Of a DNA stretch of 12,507 bases, positions 1 through 8,302 are shown one piece after another. Each line of letters opens with the position of its first letter. The first letter of the stretch is position 1. The notes beneath the pieces were generated by a model, which was not told where the DNA came from, made no database searches, and saw only the letters and a program-made list of their open reading frames with translations. Source of the stretch: Fen-1467 sp035519475 (lineage in GTDB: Bacteria > Verrucomicrobiota > Verrucomicrobiia > Opitutales > Opitutaceae); the NCBI GenBank assembly GCA_035519475.1, contig DATIWI010000189.1:1-12507 (forward strand), read 5' to 3'. The translations under genes were made by a program, and so were the position numbers.

Positions 1-1937
1 GCCAATTCCTGCTGCGCCTCGCGCAGCTTCGCCTGGCTCGCCTTGCGCGCCTCTTCGGCCTCGTGCTGGGCCGTTATGTTCGTGACGACCCCGACCAGGA
101 TCCATTCGCCCGGTTTGGCGCGGACAATCGACACTTGTTCGCGCAGCCGGTAGGCGCGCCCCTCCTTCACGACGTTGAATTCCTGTTCGTACCCCGGAGC
201 GCCGCCGCGGATCGCGTTGTTGCTTCGCACCGTCATCTCCGGCAAATCCGGAGCGTTGAGCTCACTCCACATCAACGTCGGGTGCTCCGACGGGTCATTG
301 CCGAACAGCTCGCGGTAGAGGTTTGAACGAGGGATGAAGAGATGCCAGTCTAGGGTTCCGGCGGCATTCTCCACCACCTGCGCCCTCCAGAGCATGCAAT
401 CCGCGCGGGCCAGAATCTGCTGCAGCTGCGCCTCGCTGGCGGCCCGGGCCTCCTCCGCCTGGTGCAGCGCCGTGATGTTCTTGCTGATGCCGAACGTGCC
501 GATAATGCGCCCGTCCTCATCGCGCAGCGGCATCTTCGTGGTCAGCGACCACTCGACCCGTCCATCGGGAAAGACCTCCTTCTCCGGCAGACCGACAATC
601 GGTTTGCCGGTGAGAATGATCTGCTGCTCATCGGCGAACGCCGGACGGGCGTGTTCCTCGGAGAAGAAGTCAAAGTCCGACTTGCCCACCAGCTCGGCGG
701 GACTCTCTTTGCCGAAGTAGCGGGCCAGGGAATGGCTGGCCCGGAGAAACCGCGACTGCAGGTCCTTGAAATAGATCGCGTCCGGCACCGACTCCATGAA
801 GGTGTCCATCAGCCGCCGTTCGCGGCGGAGGTCGGCCTCGGTCGCGCGCAGATCGCGCGTCATGCGTCCGGCGAGGGTGACGGCCCGCGTATGGGCGGTG
901 AGGAGCAGCCAGGCAAGCGCGGCCGCCAGCAGGCTGATCACCACCCCGCCGCCCAGCACTGTTGCCAGCATCAGCCGGCTCATCGCGGCCCCGAATTCGG
1001 GACGCGCCGAGATCCACAGCGACCAGTGCCGGCCGTAGATCGCGAGCGGCACCTCGGCGGCGAAGCGGCGGCCGGCATAATCCGCCGCCGTCACCGCCTC
1101 CTCCCGGTGCGCGGCGAGGTGCTGATCGGCATCAAAGATCAGCGCGGACATCGCGGAGGTTTCGCCGTCGAAGACGTCGAAATCGACCTGGTTCTCTGCC
1201 CCCTGGGCGATGCCGCCCATCAACTCGTCCGTGCGGATGGCGGCAAACACCCATCCCTGCAACGCCCGCACGCGATCCTCGGGCGCCTCGAGCGCGCTGC
1301 CTTTGGCATAGATCGGGAGCAGGAAGAGGAAACCCGGCAGCCGCCGCTCGTCCGGCATCAGCATGATGTGCCGGGTGAGGGTGGGACGGTTCGTCCGCAT
1401 CGCTTCTTCCGCCGCGGCGCGCCGCCGTTCCTCGGACGCGATGTCCAGGCCCAGGGCGCCGCGGCTCTGCTCCACCGGTTCGGTGTAGGTGACGACAAAG
1501 AATTCGTCGCCGCCGCCCACGGGGTGAATCTGGAAATCCGGCGCGCCGTCGGCGCGCACCCGCGCCAGAAAGGCGGGCAAATCCGGCCGCCGCACCCGCT
1601 CGATGTACCCGAAGGCCAGAACTCCGCGCCGGAAATAGGCCTCCATGTTTCGCGCATAGCTCGTCCACTCGCCGCGCTCCACGCTCGTGCTCGCGGCGAA
1701 CAGGCCCCGACCGCCATACAGGGCCTCCTCGATGCTTTCCAGCCGTCCCGCGATGGTGCTGCTCACGCGCTCGCTCAATCGCCGGAAACGCAGCGCATCA
1801 TTTCTGGTCGCCTGATCCTGGATCAGCCAGCCGATTAGCAAGGTGGCCAGAATGCCGATCGCCAGCGCCGCGAGCGGCCATTTCAAGGGCGGGCGGTTCA
1901 CGGAAAGGGGTTTGCTAGCTTCCGTCGTGGGGTTCAT
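1..1937 (-). CDS. CHASE-domain, PAS-containing membrane sensor protein (N-terminal part; C-terminus beyond window)
   Basis: Frame opens at ATG 1937 (first in-frame upstream stop at 2088-2090) and stays open to the left edge, 645 codons. Seen: a first membrane segment at residues 19-39, an extracytoplasmic region to about 320, and a second segment at 322-346. The outer part matches the CHASE ligand-binding family: GLFAASTSVERGEW at 78-91, and PTLTRHIML followed by PGFLFLLPIY near 185-210. Two PAS/PAC modules follow: about 373-490 (SVPDAIYFKD start, GTFGISKNITALHQAEEA end) and about 505-625 (ends VGVVTNITAQHEAEEA). A charged coiled-coil linker then begins. Proteins of this layout usually end in a histidine kinase, hybrid kinase or GGDEF/EAL output; the output here is not visible. 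CHASE domains sense small extracellular molecules; the ligand is unknown. No clear Shine-Dalgarno precedes the ATG; TTG 1979 is a weaker alternative start. Divergent from the hybrid kinase at 2272, so the pair may share a control region. Confidence 0.88.
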   Translation of the reverse strand, partial: MNPTTEASKPLSVNRPPLKWPLAALAIGILATLLIGWLIQDQATRNDALRFRRLSERVSSTIAGRLESIEEALYGGRGLFAASTSVERGEWTSYARNMEAYFRRGVLAFGYIERVRRPDLPAFLARVRADGAPDFQIHPVGGGDEFFVVTYTEPVEQSRGALGLDIASEERRRAAAEEAMRTNRPTLTRHIMLMPDERRLPGFLFLLPIYAKGSALEAPEDRVRALQGWVFAAIRTDELMGGIAQGAENQVDFDVFDGETSAMSALIFDADQHLAAHREEAVTAADYAGRRFAAEVPLAIYGRHWSLWISARPEFGAAMSRLMLATVLGGGVVISLLAAALAWLLLTAHTRAVTLAGRMTRDLRATEADLRRERRLMDTFMESVPDAIYFKDLQSRFLRASHSLARYFGKESPAELVGKSDFDFFSEEHARPAFADEQQIILTGKPIVGLPEKEVFPDGRVEWSLTTKMPLRDEDGRIIGTFGISKNITALHQAEEARAASEAQLQQILARADCMLWRAQVVENAAGTLDWHLFIPRSNLYRELFGNDPSEHPTLMWSELNAPDLPEMTVRSNNAIRGGAPGYEQEFNVVKEGRAYRLREQVSIVRAKPGEWILVGVVTNITAQHEAEEARKASQAKLREAQQEL

Positions 1938-2271
1938 CGGGGTGCCGATCAGCGTCAGGGCTTTGCGAGGCTGAGGCAAACTCGAAAGGGTTCGGCCCCG
2001 GGGGTTTTCCCCTAGGCCGCGCGGAGATTCCGCGCGGTCGCACCGCGGCGCGCGCCGATCCCCGCGGCCCGCTCCGATGGATTTGGCTTAACTTCCTTGA
2101 AATTGCCAGCAGCCTCAAATCCCTGTTGGCCGCCGCGAAATCCAGACGAGAATACCCCCTGACGGCCCCCCGGACGCGGAGCGTACCGGCAACTCCGGGC
2201 TGTCGGCCGCTGCGGTCACTGCGCCCCTTCCGTCTGCCCATCCCACTTCGAACCCGCCCCACCCCGACTGG
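1938..2271. promoter_or_regulatory. Divergent intergenic region between two sensor kinases
   Basis: A 334-base gap between two outward-reading sensor genes, which must hold promoters for both unless transcription comes from elsewhere. No convincing -35/-10 pair or sigma-54 site was recognised. The stretch 2085-2125 is clearly less GC-rich than its surroundings and is the likeliest promoter area, by composition only. The 1993-2067 part is packed with GC-rich dyads (listed separately). Frames that cross this gap carry low-complexity, Arg/Gly/Pro-rich translations and are not considered genes. Confidence 0.4.
1993..2039. promoter_or_regulatory. Two overlapping, mutually exclusive hairpins
   Basis: Hairpin 1: CGGCC at 1993-1997 pairs with GGCCG at 2015-2019, with an inner GGGG/CCCC stem (within 2000-2012) closed by a TTTT loop at 2005-2008. 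Hairpin 2: CCGCGCGGA at 2017-2025 is perfectly complementary to TCCGCGCGG at 2029-2037, with a 3-base loop GAT; G2015-C2039 and a G-T pair extend it. The two share bases 2015-2019, so only one can form at a time. They lie 56-102 bases upstream of the CHASE sensor start codon, where they could be in its leader or act as protein-binding dyads. Two CCGCGG palindromes follow at 2043-2048 and 2062-2067. Regulatory function is inference; GC-rich DNA makes some dyads by chance. Confidence 0.4.
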
Positions 2272-5200
2272 ATGAGCTTGGACCCACCCGCCGGCAAGGC
2301 CTCCCGACATTTCGCGGAAATCTGCGCCGCCGGGACGGCGACGTTGGGAGCGTTCGCTCTGCTGACCTGGCTGTTTGCGGATTGGCGGGTCGTCGCCTTT
2401 GGCCAGGGCTATGTTCCCACGGCTCCCAGCACCGCGGGTCTGATGATCCTGCTGGGCGCCGCCGCCTTTCTCCGCTCCCACTCGCCGGCCGGATCGATCA
2501 CCGTTGGGGCGGGCCTCCTCGCCGTCATCTGCGCAGCCGGGATGAGCCTGGCGGTGCTGGGGCAGTCGATCTTCGGTTTCGACCTGCCGGTCGAGCGATG
2601 GCTGCTGCCGACCACGGAGAAGATCGGCGACGTCCCGCTCGGCCGGATGTCGCCGCTGACGGCCACGGCATTCCTGCTGGTGGCCGTGGCTCTCGGCCTG
2701 CGGCTGCCGCCGTTGGCACGGCTCCGTCGGAGCCAGCAGGTGGCGCCGCTCGCGGCCCTGGCGGCGTTGCTGGCAAGTGCGGCGGTGCTGCTGAGCTACG
2801 CCACCGGCGTTCCGCTGCTCTATGGGGGCAGGATCATCCCGATGGCTCTGCTCACGGCGTTCTCGTTCGCCCTGCTGAGCACCGGACTCCTGTTCGCCGG
2901 CGGTTCCGATGTCTGGCCGCTCTCCTTCCTCAAAGCCGAATTGTTCGAATCTTCGCCGGTCGGGTTTCGGCGGCTGCTGCGCGCTCCGGTGACCGCCTTC
3001 CTGATCCTCTGCGTCGTCATTGCCATCACCGGGATCACCTATCTGCGGCACCAGTTTTCCGACTCCCGCCGCGCCGCGCTGGACTCGTTGTCCGCCGTCG
3101 CCGACTTGAAGGTCGGCCAGCTCGCGAGCTGGTATGAGGAGCGGCAGGCGGACGCGGCGATCATCTTCCGGACCCCGATGACGACAGTCCAGGCCCGCGA
3201 GTTTCTGGCGGATGCCGCGCCGGCGAAGGCCCGGCAGGATCTGCTCTCGTGGATGGAAATGTGGCGAAAGCTGGGTCACTACCGGCGCATGGTGCTTTAC
3301 GGCGCCGATGGGGCGCCGCGCCTGGTGTCACCCCCAGATGCCCCGGCCGCGAATCGATCGCGCACTCCTCCCTTCCAAGCCGCCCTCCGCGCCACCGGCG
3401 TCCTGACGGAAGATCTGCATCACGACGGGGAGGCCGGGGCGGGGCTGTCCGACATCTGTCTCGGCCTGTGGATACCCGTTGGGGTCCGGCCGGGCGCAGA
3501 CCCGCCGGCAGCCGGATTGTGGCTTCTGGAGATTGATCCGGGCGCGTTCCTCTATCCGCTGATCCAGAATTGGCCGGCGACGAGCGCCACCGCCGAGACA
3601 CTGCTGGTGCGGCGGGAAGGCACCGACGTGGTGTTCCTGAACGAGTTGCGCCATCGCCGGAACGCGGCGCTAGCCCTCCGCTTGCCTCTCCCCGGGAATC
3701 CGGATCTGCCCGCGGCGATGGCGGTGACAGGGCGCACCGGCATGGTCGAGGGGACCGACTATCGCGGCATTCGGGTCTTCGCCGCCCTGCGCGGCATTCC
3801 GGGCACGCCCTGGTTCATGGTGGCGAAGGTGGACCGGGCGGAGATCTACGCGCCGCTGCGCGCCCGGGCTCTGATCACCGGGGTGATCCTGCTCCTGCTG
3901 TTCGTGATCACTGCCCTGGGCGTCGGACACCTGTGGCACCGGCAGGACTATCGATTGCTGGAGAAGCAAGTGGCGGCGGAGCGCGAGCGGCAGATGCTGG
4001 CGGAACGCATCCTCCACCTGAACCGGCGGGCCAACGACATCATCCTGCTGATGGATGAGCATTGGCAGATCCTGGACGCCAATGATCGCGCCGTGGAAGC
4101 CTACGGATACACTCGGGGCGAGCTGCTGAGTCTGAATTTGCGCGCGCTGCGGGCGCCGGATTGGCAGCCTGACTTCGACCACGTGATGCGCCAAGCGGCG
4201 TCCCAGCAGGGGCTGATCCTCGAATGCATCCACCAGCGCAAGGATGGCTCCCGCTTCCAGGTCGAAAGCAGCCTGCGAGGCATCGGCATGGGCGGACGAA
4301 CCTATCATCAGGCCATCATCCGCGACATCACCGAGCGCAAGAAGACGGAGGAGGCCCTGCGCGCCCTGTCGTCGCGTCAGGAGGCCATCCTGGCGTCCGT
4401 TCCCGACATCATCGCGGAAGTAGACCTCAACAAGGTCTACACTTGGATGAACCCGGCCGGCCTCGAATTCTTTGGCCAGGACGCGTTGGGCAAGCCGGCC
4501 GCGCACTATTTCGAAGGCGAACAGGACACCTACGGAGCGGTCGAACCGCTCTTCCGGGGCGATCCCAATATTGTCTATCTGGAAAGCTGGCAGCGACGGC
4601 GCGACGGCGCGAAACGGCTCCTGGCTTGGTGGTGTCGCGCCCTGAGGGATGCGGACGGCAACACGATCGGGGCCCTGTCCACCGCCCGTGACGTCACCGA
4701 ACGCAAACGGGCGGAGGACGAGATCAAGCAGTCCATTTCGCTGTTGCAGGCCACCCTTGAGTCCACCGCCGACGGGATCCTGGTGGTGAATGCCGCCGGG
4801 AAGATCAGCAGCTTCAACGAGCGATTTGCCGCGCTGTGGCGGATTCCCAAGAACATCCTGGACACGCGCGATGACGAGCAGGCGCTGGCTTTTGTCCTGA
4901 GTCAGCTCAGGACGCCCGAGGCGTTCCTCGCCAAGGTGCGGGAACTGTATGCGCAGCCGCTGGCGGAAAGCTTCGATGTGCTGGATTTCAAGGATGGCCG
5001 CGTGTTTGAGCGCTACTCCAAGCCGCAACGCCTCGACGGCCGCCCGATGGGCCGGGTGTGGAGTTTCCGCGACGTCACCGAGCGCAAACGCGCGGAAGAG
5101 GCGGCGCGGCTCGCGCACGAACACCTTCGTCGCATCGCGGACGCCGACATCGTCGGCATTGTCATCGCCACCGCGGACGGGCGCATTCTGGAAGCCAACG

Positions 5201-7050
5201 ATTACTACCTGCGGCTCGTCGGCTACACCCGCGCGGAACTCGAACACGGGAGGATCGACTGGCGCGCCCTGACGCCGCCCGAATGGCTGCCCGTCGACGA
5301 ACGGGCCCTGCAGGAACTGCGCGCGCACGGGCGGTGCACGCCGTACGAGAAGGAATACGTCCGGCGCGACGGCAGCCGCGTCGCGGTCCTGCTGACCGAC
5401 ACGCTGTTGCCCGGCCCGGAGGGACAGATCGCCGCCTTTGTCCTCGACGTGACTGAGCGCGCCCACGCCGAGCGGGCGTTGCGGAGAACCGAGGAGAAGC
5501 TGGCCAAGGCCTTTCAGGCCGTGCCCGACGCCGCCCTGATCACGCGCCTGCACGACGGTGCGATCCTGGAATGCAATGATCGGACCAGCGCCATCTTCGG
5601 TTTCAGCCGCGAGGAAATGCTGGGCCGCACGACGCTTGAGCTGGGTGTCTGGGTGGACCCCGCCCGGCGCAAGGCCTTGATTGACCAGGTCACGGCCACC
5701 GGAGCATGCCACAACCTGGAGATCCCGCTCCGGGCCAAGGATGGCCGGATGGTTCCCTGCCTGATGTCGTCCAGCAGCCTCCTGGTTGACGCGATTCCCT
5801 GCATGATCTCGATCGTCCGGGACGTCTCCGAGAGCAAGCGGCTCGAGGATCAATTGCGGCAGGCGCAGAAGATGGAGGCAGTGGGCCAGCTCGCGGGCGG
5901 CGTGGCGCACGATTACAACAACATTCTGACGGCCATGCTGATTCAGCTCGGCCTGCTGTTGAATGATCCGCACCTGACGACCGATGCCAAGAACGCGCTC
6001 AAGGAACTCGAGCATACGGCCGAACGGGCGGCCAACCTGACCCGGCAGCTCCTGATGTTCAGCCGGCGGCAGGCCATCCAGGTGAAACCCGTGGACCTGA
6101 ATGAAGTGCTGGCCAATCTGCTCAAGATGCTCCGACGGCTGTTGGGCGAGAATATCAGCCTCGAGTTCGCCGGCCGGGCCACCCCCCTGTGGGTTGAAGC
6201 CGATGCCGGCATGATGGAACAGGTGGTGACCAATCTCTGCCTGAACGCGCGGGATGCAATGACGCCGAAGGGCGGCCGCTTGACCATCGACGCCCAGTTG
6301 GTGGAAATGGGCGCTCAGGCCGCGTGGGAGAATCCGGAGGCCCGCAGCGGCGTCTTTGTCTGCCTGGCGGTGACCGACACCGGCGTCGGGATGGACGCGG
6401 GCGTGCTGTCGCACATCTTCGAGCCGTTCTTCACCACCAAGGCCGCCGGCAAGGGAACGGGCCTCGGGCTCGCCACGGTTTACGGGATCACCAAGCAGCA
6501 CCGGGGATGGATCGACGTCAGCAGCCGCGTGGGCCACGGCAGCACCTTTCGGATTTATCTGCCTGCCATGCGGGAGCCGCCGCGGGCCGAGACGGAATCC
6601 GCCCGCCCCGTGATCCGGGGGGGAACCGAGATGATCCTCCTGGTCGAGGACGAGGATTTGGTCCGCCAGATGGCCGCCATGACGCTGCGGCTGCATGGCT
6701 ACCGCGTGATCGAAGCGGCCGACGGGCGCGAAGCGATCCGTCAGTGGGAGGCGCACGCCGGTGAGATCGATCTGTTGTTCTCCGACATGGTGATGCCCGG
6801 TGGCATCACCGGGCTCGAGCTCTTCCGGCAATTCAAGCGGGCCAAACCCGCGTTGAAGGCCATCGTCTCGAGTGGCTACAGCCTGGAACTGGCGACGTCG
6901 AATGTGCCGACCGGCCCTGATCTCGCCTTTTTGTCCAAGCCGTACGAAATCACGACGCTGGCGCTCGCCGTGCGCACGTCCCTTGACCAGGCGCTGGTCG
7001 AGCGCACCGGCCGGTCAGCCGCACCCGTTCCCGATCCGCCCGCCGTCTGA
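2272..7050 (+). CDS. Hybrid sensor histidine kinase with membrane module, Cache-like sensor, five PAS domains and receiver
   Basis: 1592 residues. Order seen: several hydrophobic segments from about 19 to 210 (MASE-like, not matched to a named family); a membrane segment at 239-258; an extracytoplasmic region at about 260-530 starting with ADLKVGQLASWYEERQAD, Cache-like in style; a membrane segment at 534-556. Five PAS/PAC modules end in xDxTERKR-type signatures with Asp at 685, 807, 934, 1059 and 1184. HisKA follows with phospho-acceptor His1213 in GGVAHDYNNIL. The HATPase has an N box (NLCLNARD, 1321-1328), a G1 box DTGVGM from 1369, FEPFFTTK, and a G2 box GKGTGLGL from 1393. The C-terminal receiver (about 1450-1570) has acidic residues at 1460-1462, phospho-acceptor Asp1505 and Lys1556. 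The expected relay is His1213 to Asp1505, possibly onward to an unseen partner. The H box has Tyr where HDFNN is commonest. No output domain is present. No Shine-Dalgarno stands before ATG 2272, but the start keeps the first membrane segment intact. The 3' end overlaps lpxB tail-to-tail. Confidence 0.95.
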   Translation: MSLDPPAGKASRHFAEICAAGTATLGAFALLTWLFADWRVVAFGQGYVPTAPSTAGLMILLGAAAFLRSHSPAGSITVGAGLLAVICAAGMSLAVLGQSIFGFDLPVERWLLPTTEKIGDVPLGRMSPLTATAFLLVAVALGLRLPPLARLRRSQQVAPLAALAALLASAAVLLSYATGVPLLYGGRIIPMALLTAFSFALLSTGLLFAGGSDVWPLSFLKAELFESSPVGFRRLLRAPVTAFLILCVVIAITGITYLRHQFSDSRRAALDSLSAVADLKVGQLASWYEERQADAAIIFRTPMTTVQAREFLADAAPAKARQDLLSWMEMWRKLGHYRRMVLYGADGAPRLVSPPDAPAANRSRTPPFQAALRATGVLTEDLHHDGEAGAGLSDICLGLWIPVGVRPGADPPAAGLWLLEIDPGAFLYPLIQNWPATSATAETLLVRREGTDVVFLNELRHRRNAALALRLPLPGNPDLPAAMAVTGRTGMVEGTDYRGIRVFAALRGIPGTPWFMVAKVDRAEIYAPLRARALITGVILLLLFVITALGVGHLWHRQDYRLLEKQVAAERERQMLAERILHLNRRANDIILLMDEHWQILDANDRAVEAYGYTRGELLSLNLRALRAPDWQPDFDHVMRQAASQQGLILECIHQRKDGSRFQVESSLRGIGMGGRTYHQAIIRDITERKKTEEALRALSSRQEAILASVPDIIAEVDLNKVYTWMNPAGLEFFGQDALGKPAAHYFEGEQDTYGAVEPLFRGDPNIVYLESWQRRRDGAKRLLAWWCRALRDADGNTIGALSTARDVTERKRAEDEIKQSISLLQATLESTADGILVVNAAGKISSFNERFAALWRIPKNILDTRDDEQALAFVLSQLRTPEAFLAKVRELYAQPLAESFDVLDFKDGRVFERYSKPQRLDGRPMGRVWSFRDVTERKRAEEAARLAHEHLRRIADADIVGIVIATADGRILEANDYYLRLVGYTRAELEHGRIDWRALTPPEWLPVDERALQELRAHGRCTPYEKEYVRRDGSRVAVLLTDTLLPGPEGQIAAFVLDVTERAHAERALRRTEEKLAKAFQAVPDAALITRLHDGAILECNDRTSAIFGFSREEMLGRTTLELGVWVDPARRKALIDQVTATGACHNLEIPLRAKDGRMVPCLMSSSSLLVDAIPCMISIVRDVSESKRLEDQLRQAQKMEAVGQLAGGVAHDYNNILTAMLIQLGLLLNDPHLTTDAKNALKELEHTAERAANLTRQLLMFSRRQAIQVKPVDLNEVLANLLKMLRRLLGENISLEFAGRATPLWVEADAGMMEQVVTNLCLNARDAMTPKGGRLTIDAQLVEMGAQAAWENPEARSGVFVCLAVTDTGVGMDAGVLSHIFEPFFTTKAAGKGTGLGLATVYGITKQHRGWIDVSSRVGHGSTFRIYLPAMREPPRAETESARPVIRGGTEMILLVEDEDLVRQMAAMTLRLHGYRVIEAADGREAIRQWEAHAGEIDLLFSDMVMPGGITGLELFRQFKRAKPALKAIVSSGYSLELATSNVPTGPDLAFLSKPYEITTLALAVRTSLDQALVERTGRSAAPVPDPPAV

Positions 7051-8232
7051 TGGCGCCAGCTGCCGCGCGAGCCAGTCCGCCGCGGTGCCGGTCGCGGGCT
7101 GACGCAGGACGGCCCGAAGCTGCCGGGCCTGCTCCGCGGCGCGCGCGCGCCGGGCGGGATCCTCGAGCGCCGTGGTCAGCTCGCGCGCCAGGTTCCCGGC
7201 CGTGGCCGCGCCCTGGATGAATTCGGGATACATCGGTTCATCGAGGAGGAGATTCGCGATGCCGATGTGGGGCACCCGCACGAGCCAGCGGGCAAAAAGG
7301 TACGTCAGGGGATTGGTCCGGTAGGCGATGGCTCCGGGGATGCCCGCAAGGGCGCAATGCATGGACATGGTCCCGGAACTCGTGAGGACCGCGGCCGCGG
7401 CGACGGGCGCTCCCGTGCGCCGCAGTTCCACCCGCGCGGCGATCTCGGGACGCGCCCGCGCCCGGAGATGTTCGAGCACGCCCTTGATCTCGTCGCTGGG
7501 ATGCAGGACGACGGCGGCGCGCTCGGGATGCCCGGACGCATACTGCGCGTACCCCGCGAGCAGGGCCGGGAAGATGCGCGCCACCGCCTGCCGGCGGCTG
7601 CCCGGCAGGAGCAGCACCGGGCCGGCGGCATCAGGCTGCACCGGCGATTCATGGCCGCCGGCCACGAAGGGATGACCGACAAACTCCACCGGGAGCGCCG
7701 TGTCGGCGTAGCTCTTCACTTCGAACGGGAAAATCACCGCCATGGCGTCGAGATGCCGCGCCATCTCGAAGCGGCGCCCCGCCTTCCAGGCCCAGATCTG
7801 TGGGCTGATGTAGTAGAGCGCCCGGATGCGGCCGCCGCCCTTCACCGTGAGCCCCCGCGCGTGCAGCGCCCGGGTCAGACGCAGATTGAAACCCGGATAG
7901 TCGACGCAGCACACCGCGCGCGGTCGATGCTGCTCGATCCATCGCAACGTCGCGCCGAACAGGCTCCGGAAGTAGCGGACGTTCCGCAAGACTTCCACGA
8001 AGCCGACCACCGACGACGCCGTGAGGTCGTGGAGCAACTGCGCGCCCGCCGCCGCCAGCTCCGGACCGCCGAGCGCGCAGACCCGCAGGGCCGGCCGTCC
8101 CGCGAGCAATCCCCGCACCATGCGCGCCGCATGCTCATCGCCGGAGTGTTCGCCGGCCACGATCAGGAGGTCAACCCCGCGGCCCGCGGGCGGCGGCAGG
8201 CTGAACGCCAATTCCGTCCCTGACGAGGTCAT
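7015..8232 (-). CDS. lpxB: Lipid-A-disaccharide synthase
   Basis: 405 residues; the family is near 380, the extra length being N-terminal. LpxB (GT19) joins UDP-2,3-diacylglucosamine and 2,3-diacylglucosamine 1-phosphate into lipid A disaccharide phosphate, releasing UDP, at the inner face of the cytoplasmic membrane. Motifs seen: VAGEHSGD at 25-32; VVGFVEVL at 75-82; VDYPGFNL at 110-117, with Asp111 in the place of the family's catalytic Asp; YISPQIWAWK at 141-150; IFPFE near 167-171; FVGHP at 184-188; LLLPGSRRQ at 207-215; SGTMSMHCAL at 286-295 followed by AYRTNPLTY. The usual SGTxxLE glutamate is His here. Start chosen at ATG 8232 because a GGAGGT site lies 8 bases upstream and the family homology begins just after; the frame stays open further upstream but overlaps the oxidoreductase gene with non-homologous sequence. 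Last gene of the envelope cluster; its stop (7015-7017) lies inside the converging kinase gene. Confidence 0.95.
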   Translation of the reverse strand: MTSSGTELAFSLPPPAGRGVDLLIVAGEHSGDEHAARMVRGLLAGRPALRVCALGGPELAAAGAQLLHDLTASSVVGFVEVLRNVRYFRSLFGATLRWIEQHRPRAVCCVDYPGFNLRLTRALHARGLTVKGGGRIRALYYISPQIWAWKAGRRFEMARHLDAMAVIFPFEVKSYADTALPVEFVGHPFVAGGHESPVQPDAAGPVLLLPGSRRQAVARIFPALLAGYAQYASGHPERAAVVLHPSDEIKGVLEHLRARARPEIAARVELRRTGAPVAAAAVLTSSGTMSMHCALAGIPGAIAYRTNPLTYLFARWLVRVPHIGIANLLLDEPMYPEFIQGAATAGNLARELTTALEDPARRARAAEQARQLRAVLRQPATGTAADWLARQLAPSDGGRIGNGCG

Positions 8233-8239
8233 GATGGGA

Positions 8240-8245
8240 ACCTCC
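8240..8245 (-). promoter_or_regulatory. Strong Shine-Dalgarno site of lpxB
   Basis: On the minus strand the sequence reads GGAGGT, 8 bases before ATG 8232. It fixes the lpxB start against longer in-frame options. It stands out because the other genes in this window have no clear Shine-Dalgarno, suggesting lpxB is translated independently of the gene ahead of it despite the 70-base gap. Confidence 0.75.
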
Positions 8246-8284
8246 GAGATCCTGAGCGCGCGCGGCCGGATTCCGATTCGGCGA

Positions 8285-8302
8285 CCTCGGTGTCTCCGTG
8301 GT
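8285..8302 (-). repeat. ACCACGGAGACACCGAGG-type short intergenic element
   Basis: On the minus strand, immediately after the oxidoreductase stop codon (TGA, 8303-8305), the sequence reads ACCACGGAGACACCGAGG. It is built from repeated near-words (CACGGAGA, CACCGAGG). From memory, similar ACCACxGAGACACxGAG words recur between genes of several phyla rich in such elements; only one copy is visible here, so calling it a repeat rests on that recollection and not on this window. Confidence 0.4.

Noticed and set aside
462..1838. Open frame of 458 codons on the plus strand opposite the CHASE sensor
   Set aside because: The minus-strand frame encodes recognisable CHASE and PAS domains over the same bases; the plus frame has no domain features.
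1893..1901. Another GGTTCACGG word near the CHASE start
   Set aside because: It is a single copy inside a coding frame (residues SVNR) and needs no repeat explanation.
2085..2125. Possible sigma-70 or sigma-54 promoters in the AT-richer part of the divergent gap
   Set aside because: No -35/-10 or -24/-12 pair with acceptable spacing could be assembled on either strand.
1915..3279. Open frame of 454 codons on the minus strand across the divergent gap
   Set aside because: Low-complexity Arg/Gln/Gly-rich translation overlapping the start of the kinase and of the CHASE gene; it is the shadow of GC-rich coding sequence.
3670..6831. Open frame of 1053 codons on the minus strand inside the hybrid kinase
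   Set aside because: It is antisense to a clearly conserved multi-domain kinase, its translation is rich in Arg, Gln, His and Gly with no recognisable domain, and such frames are expected opposite GC-rich genes.
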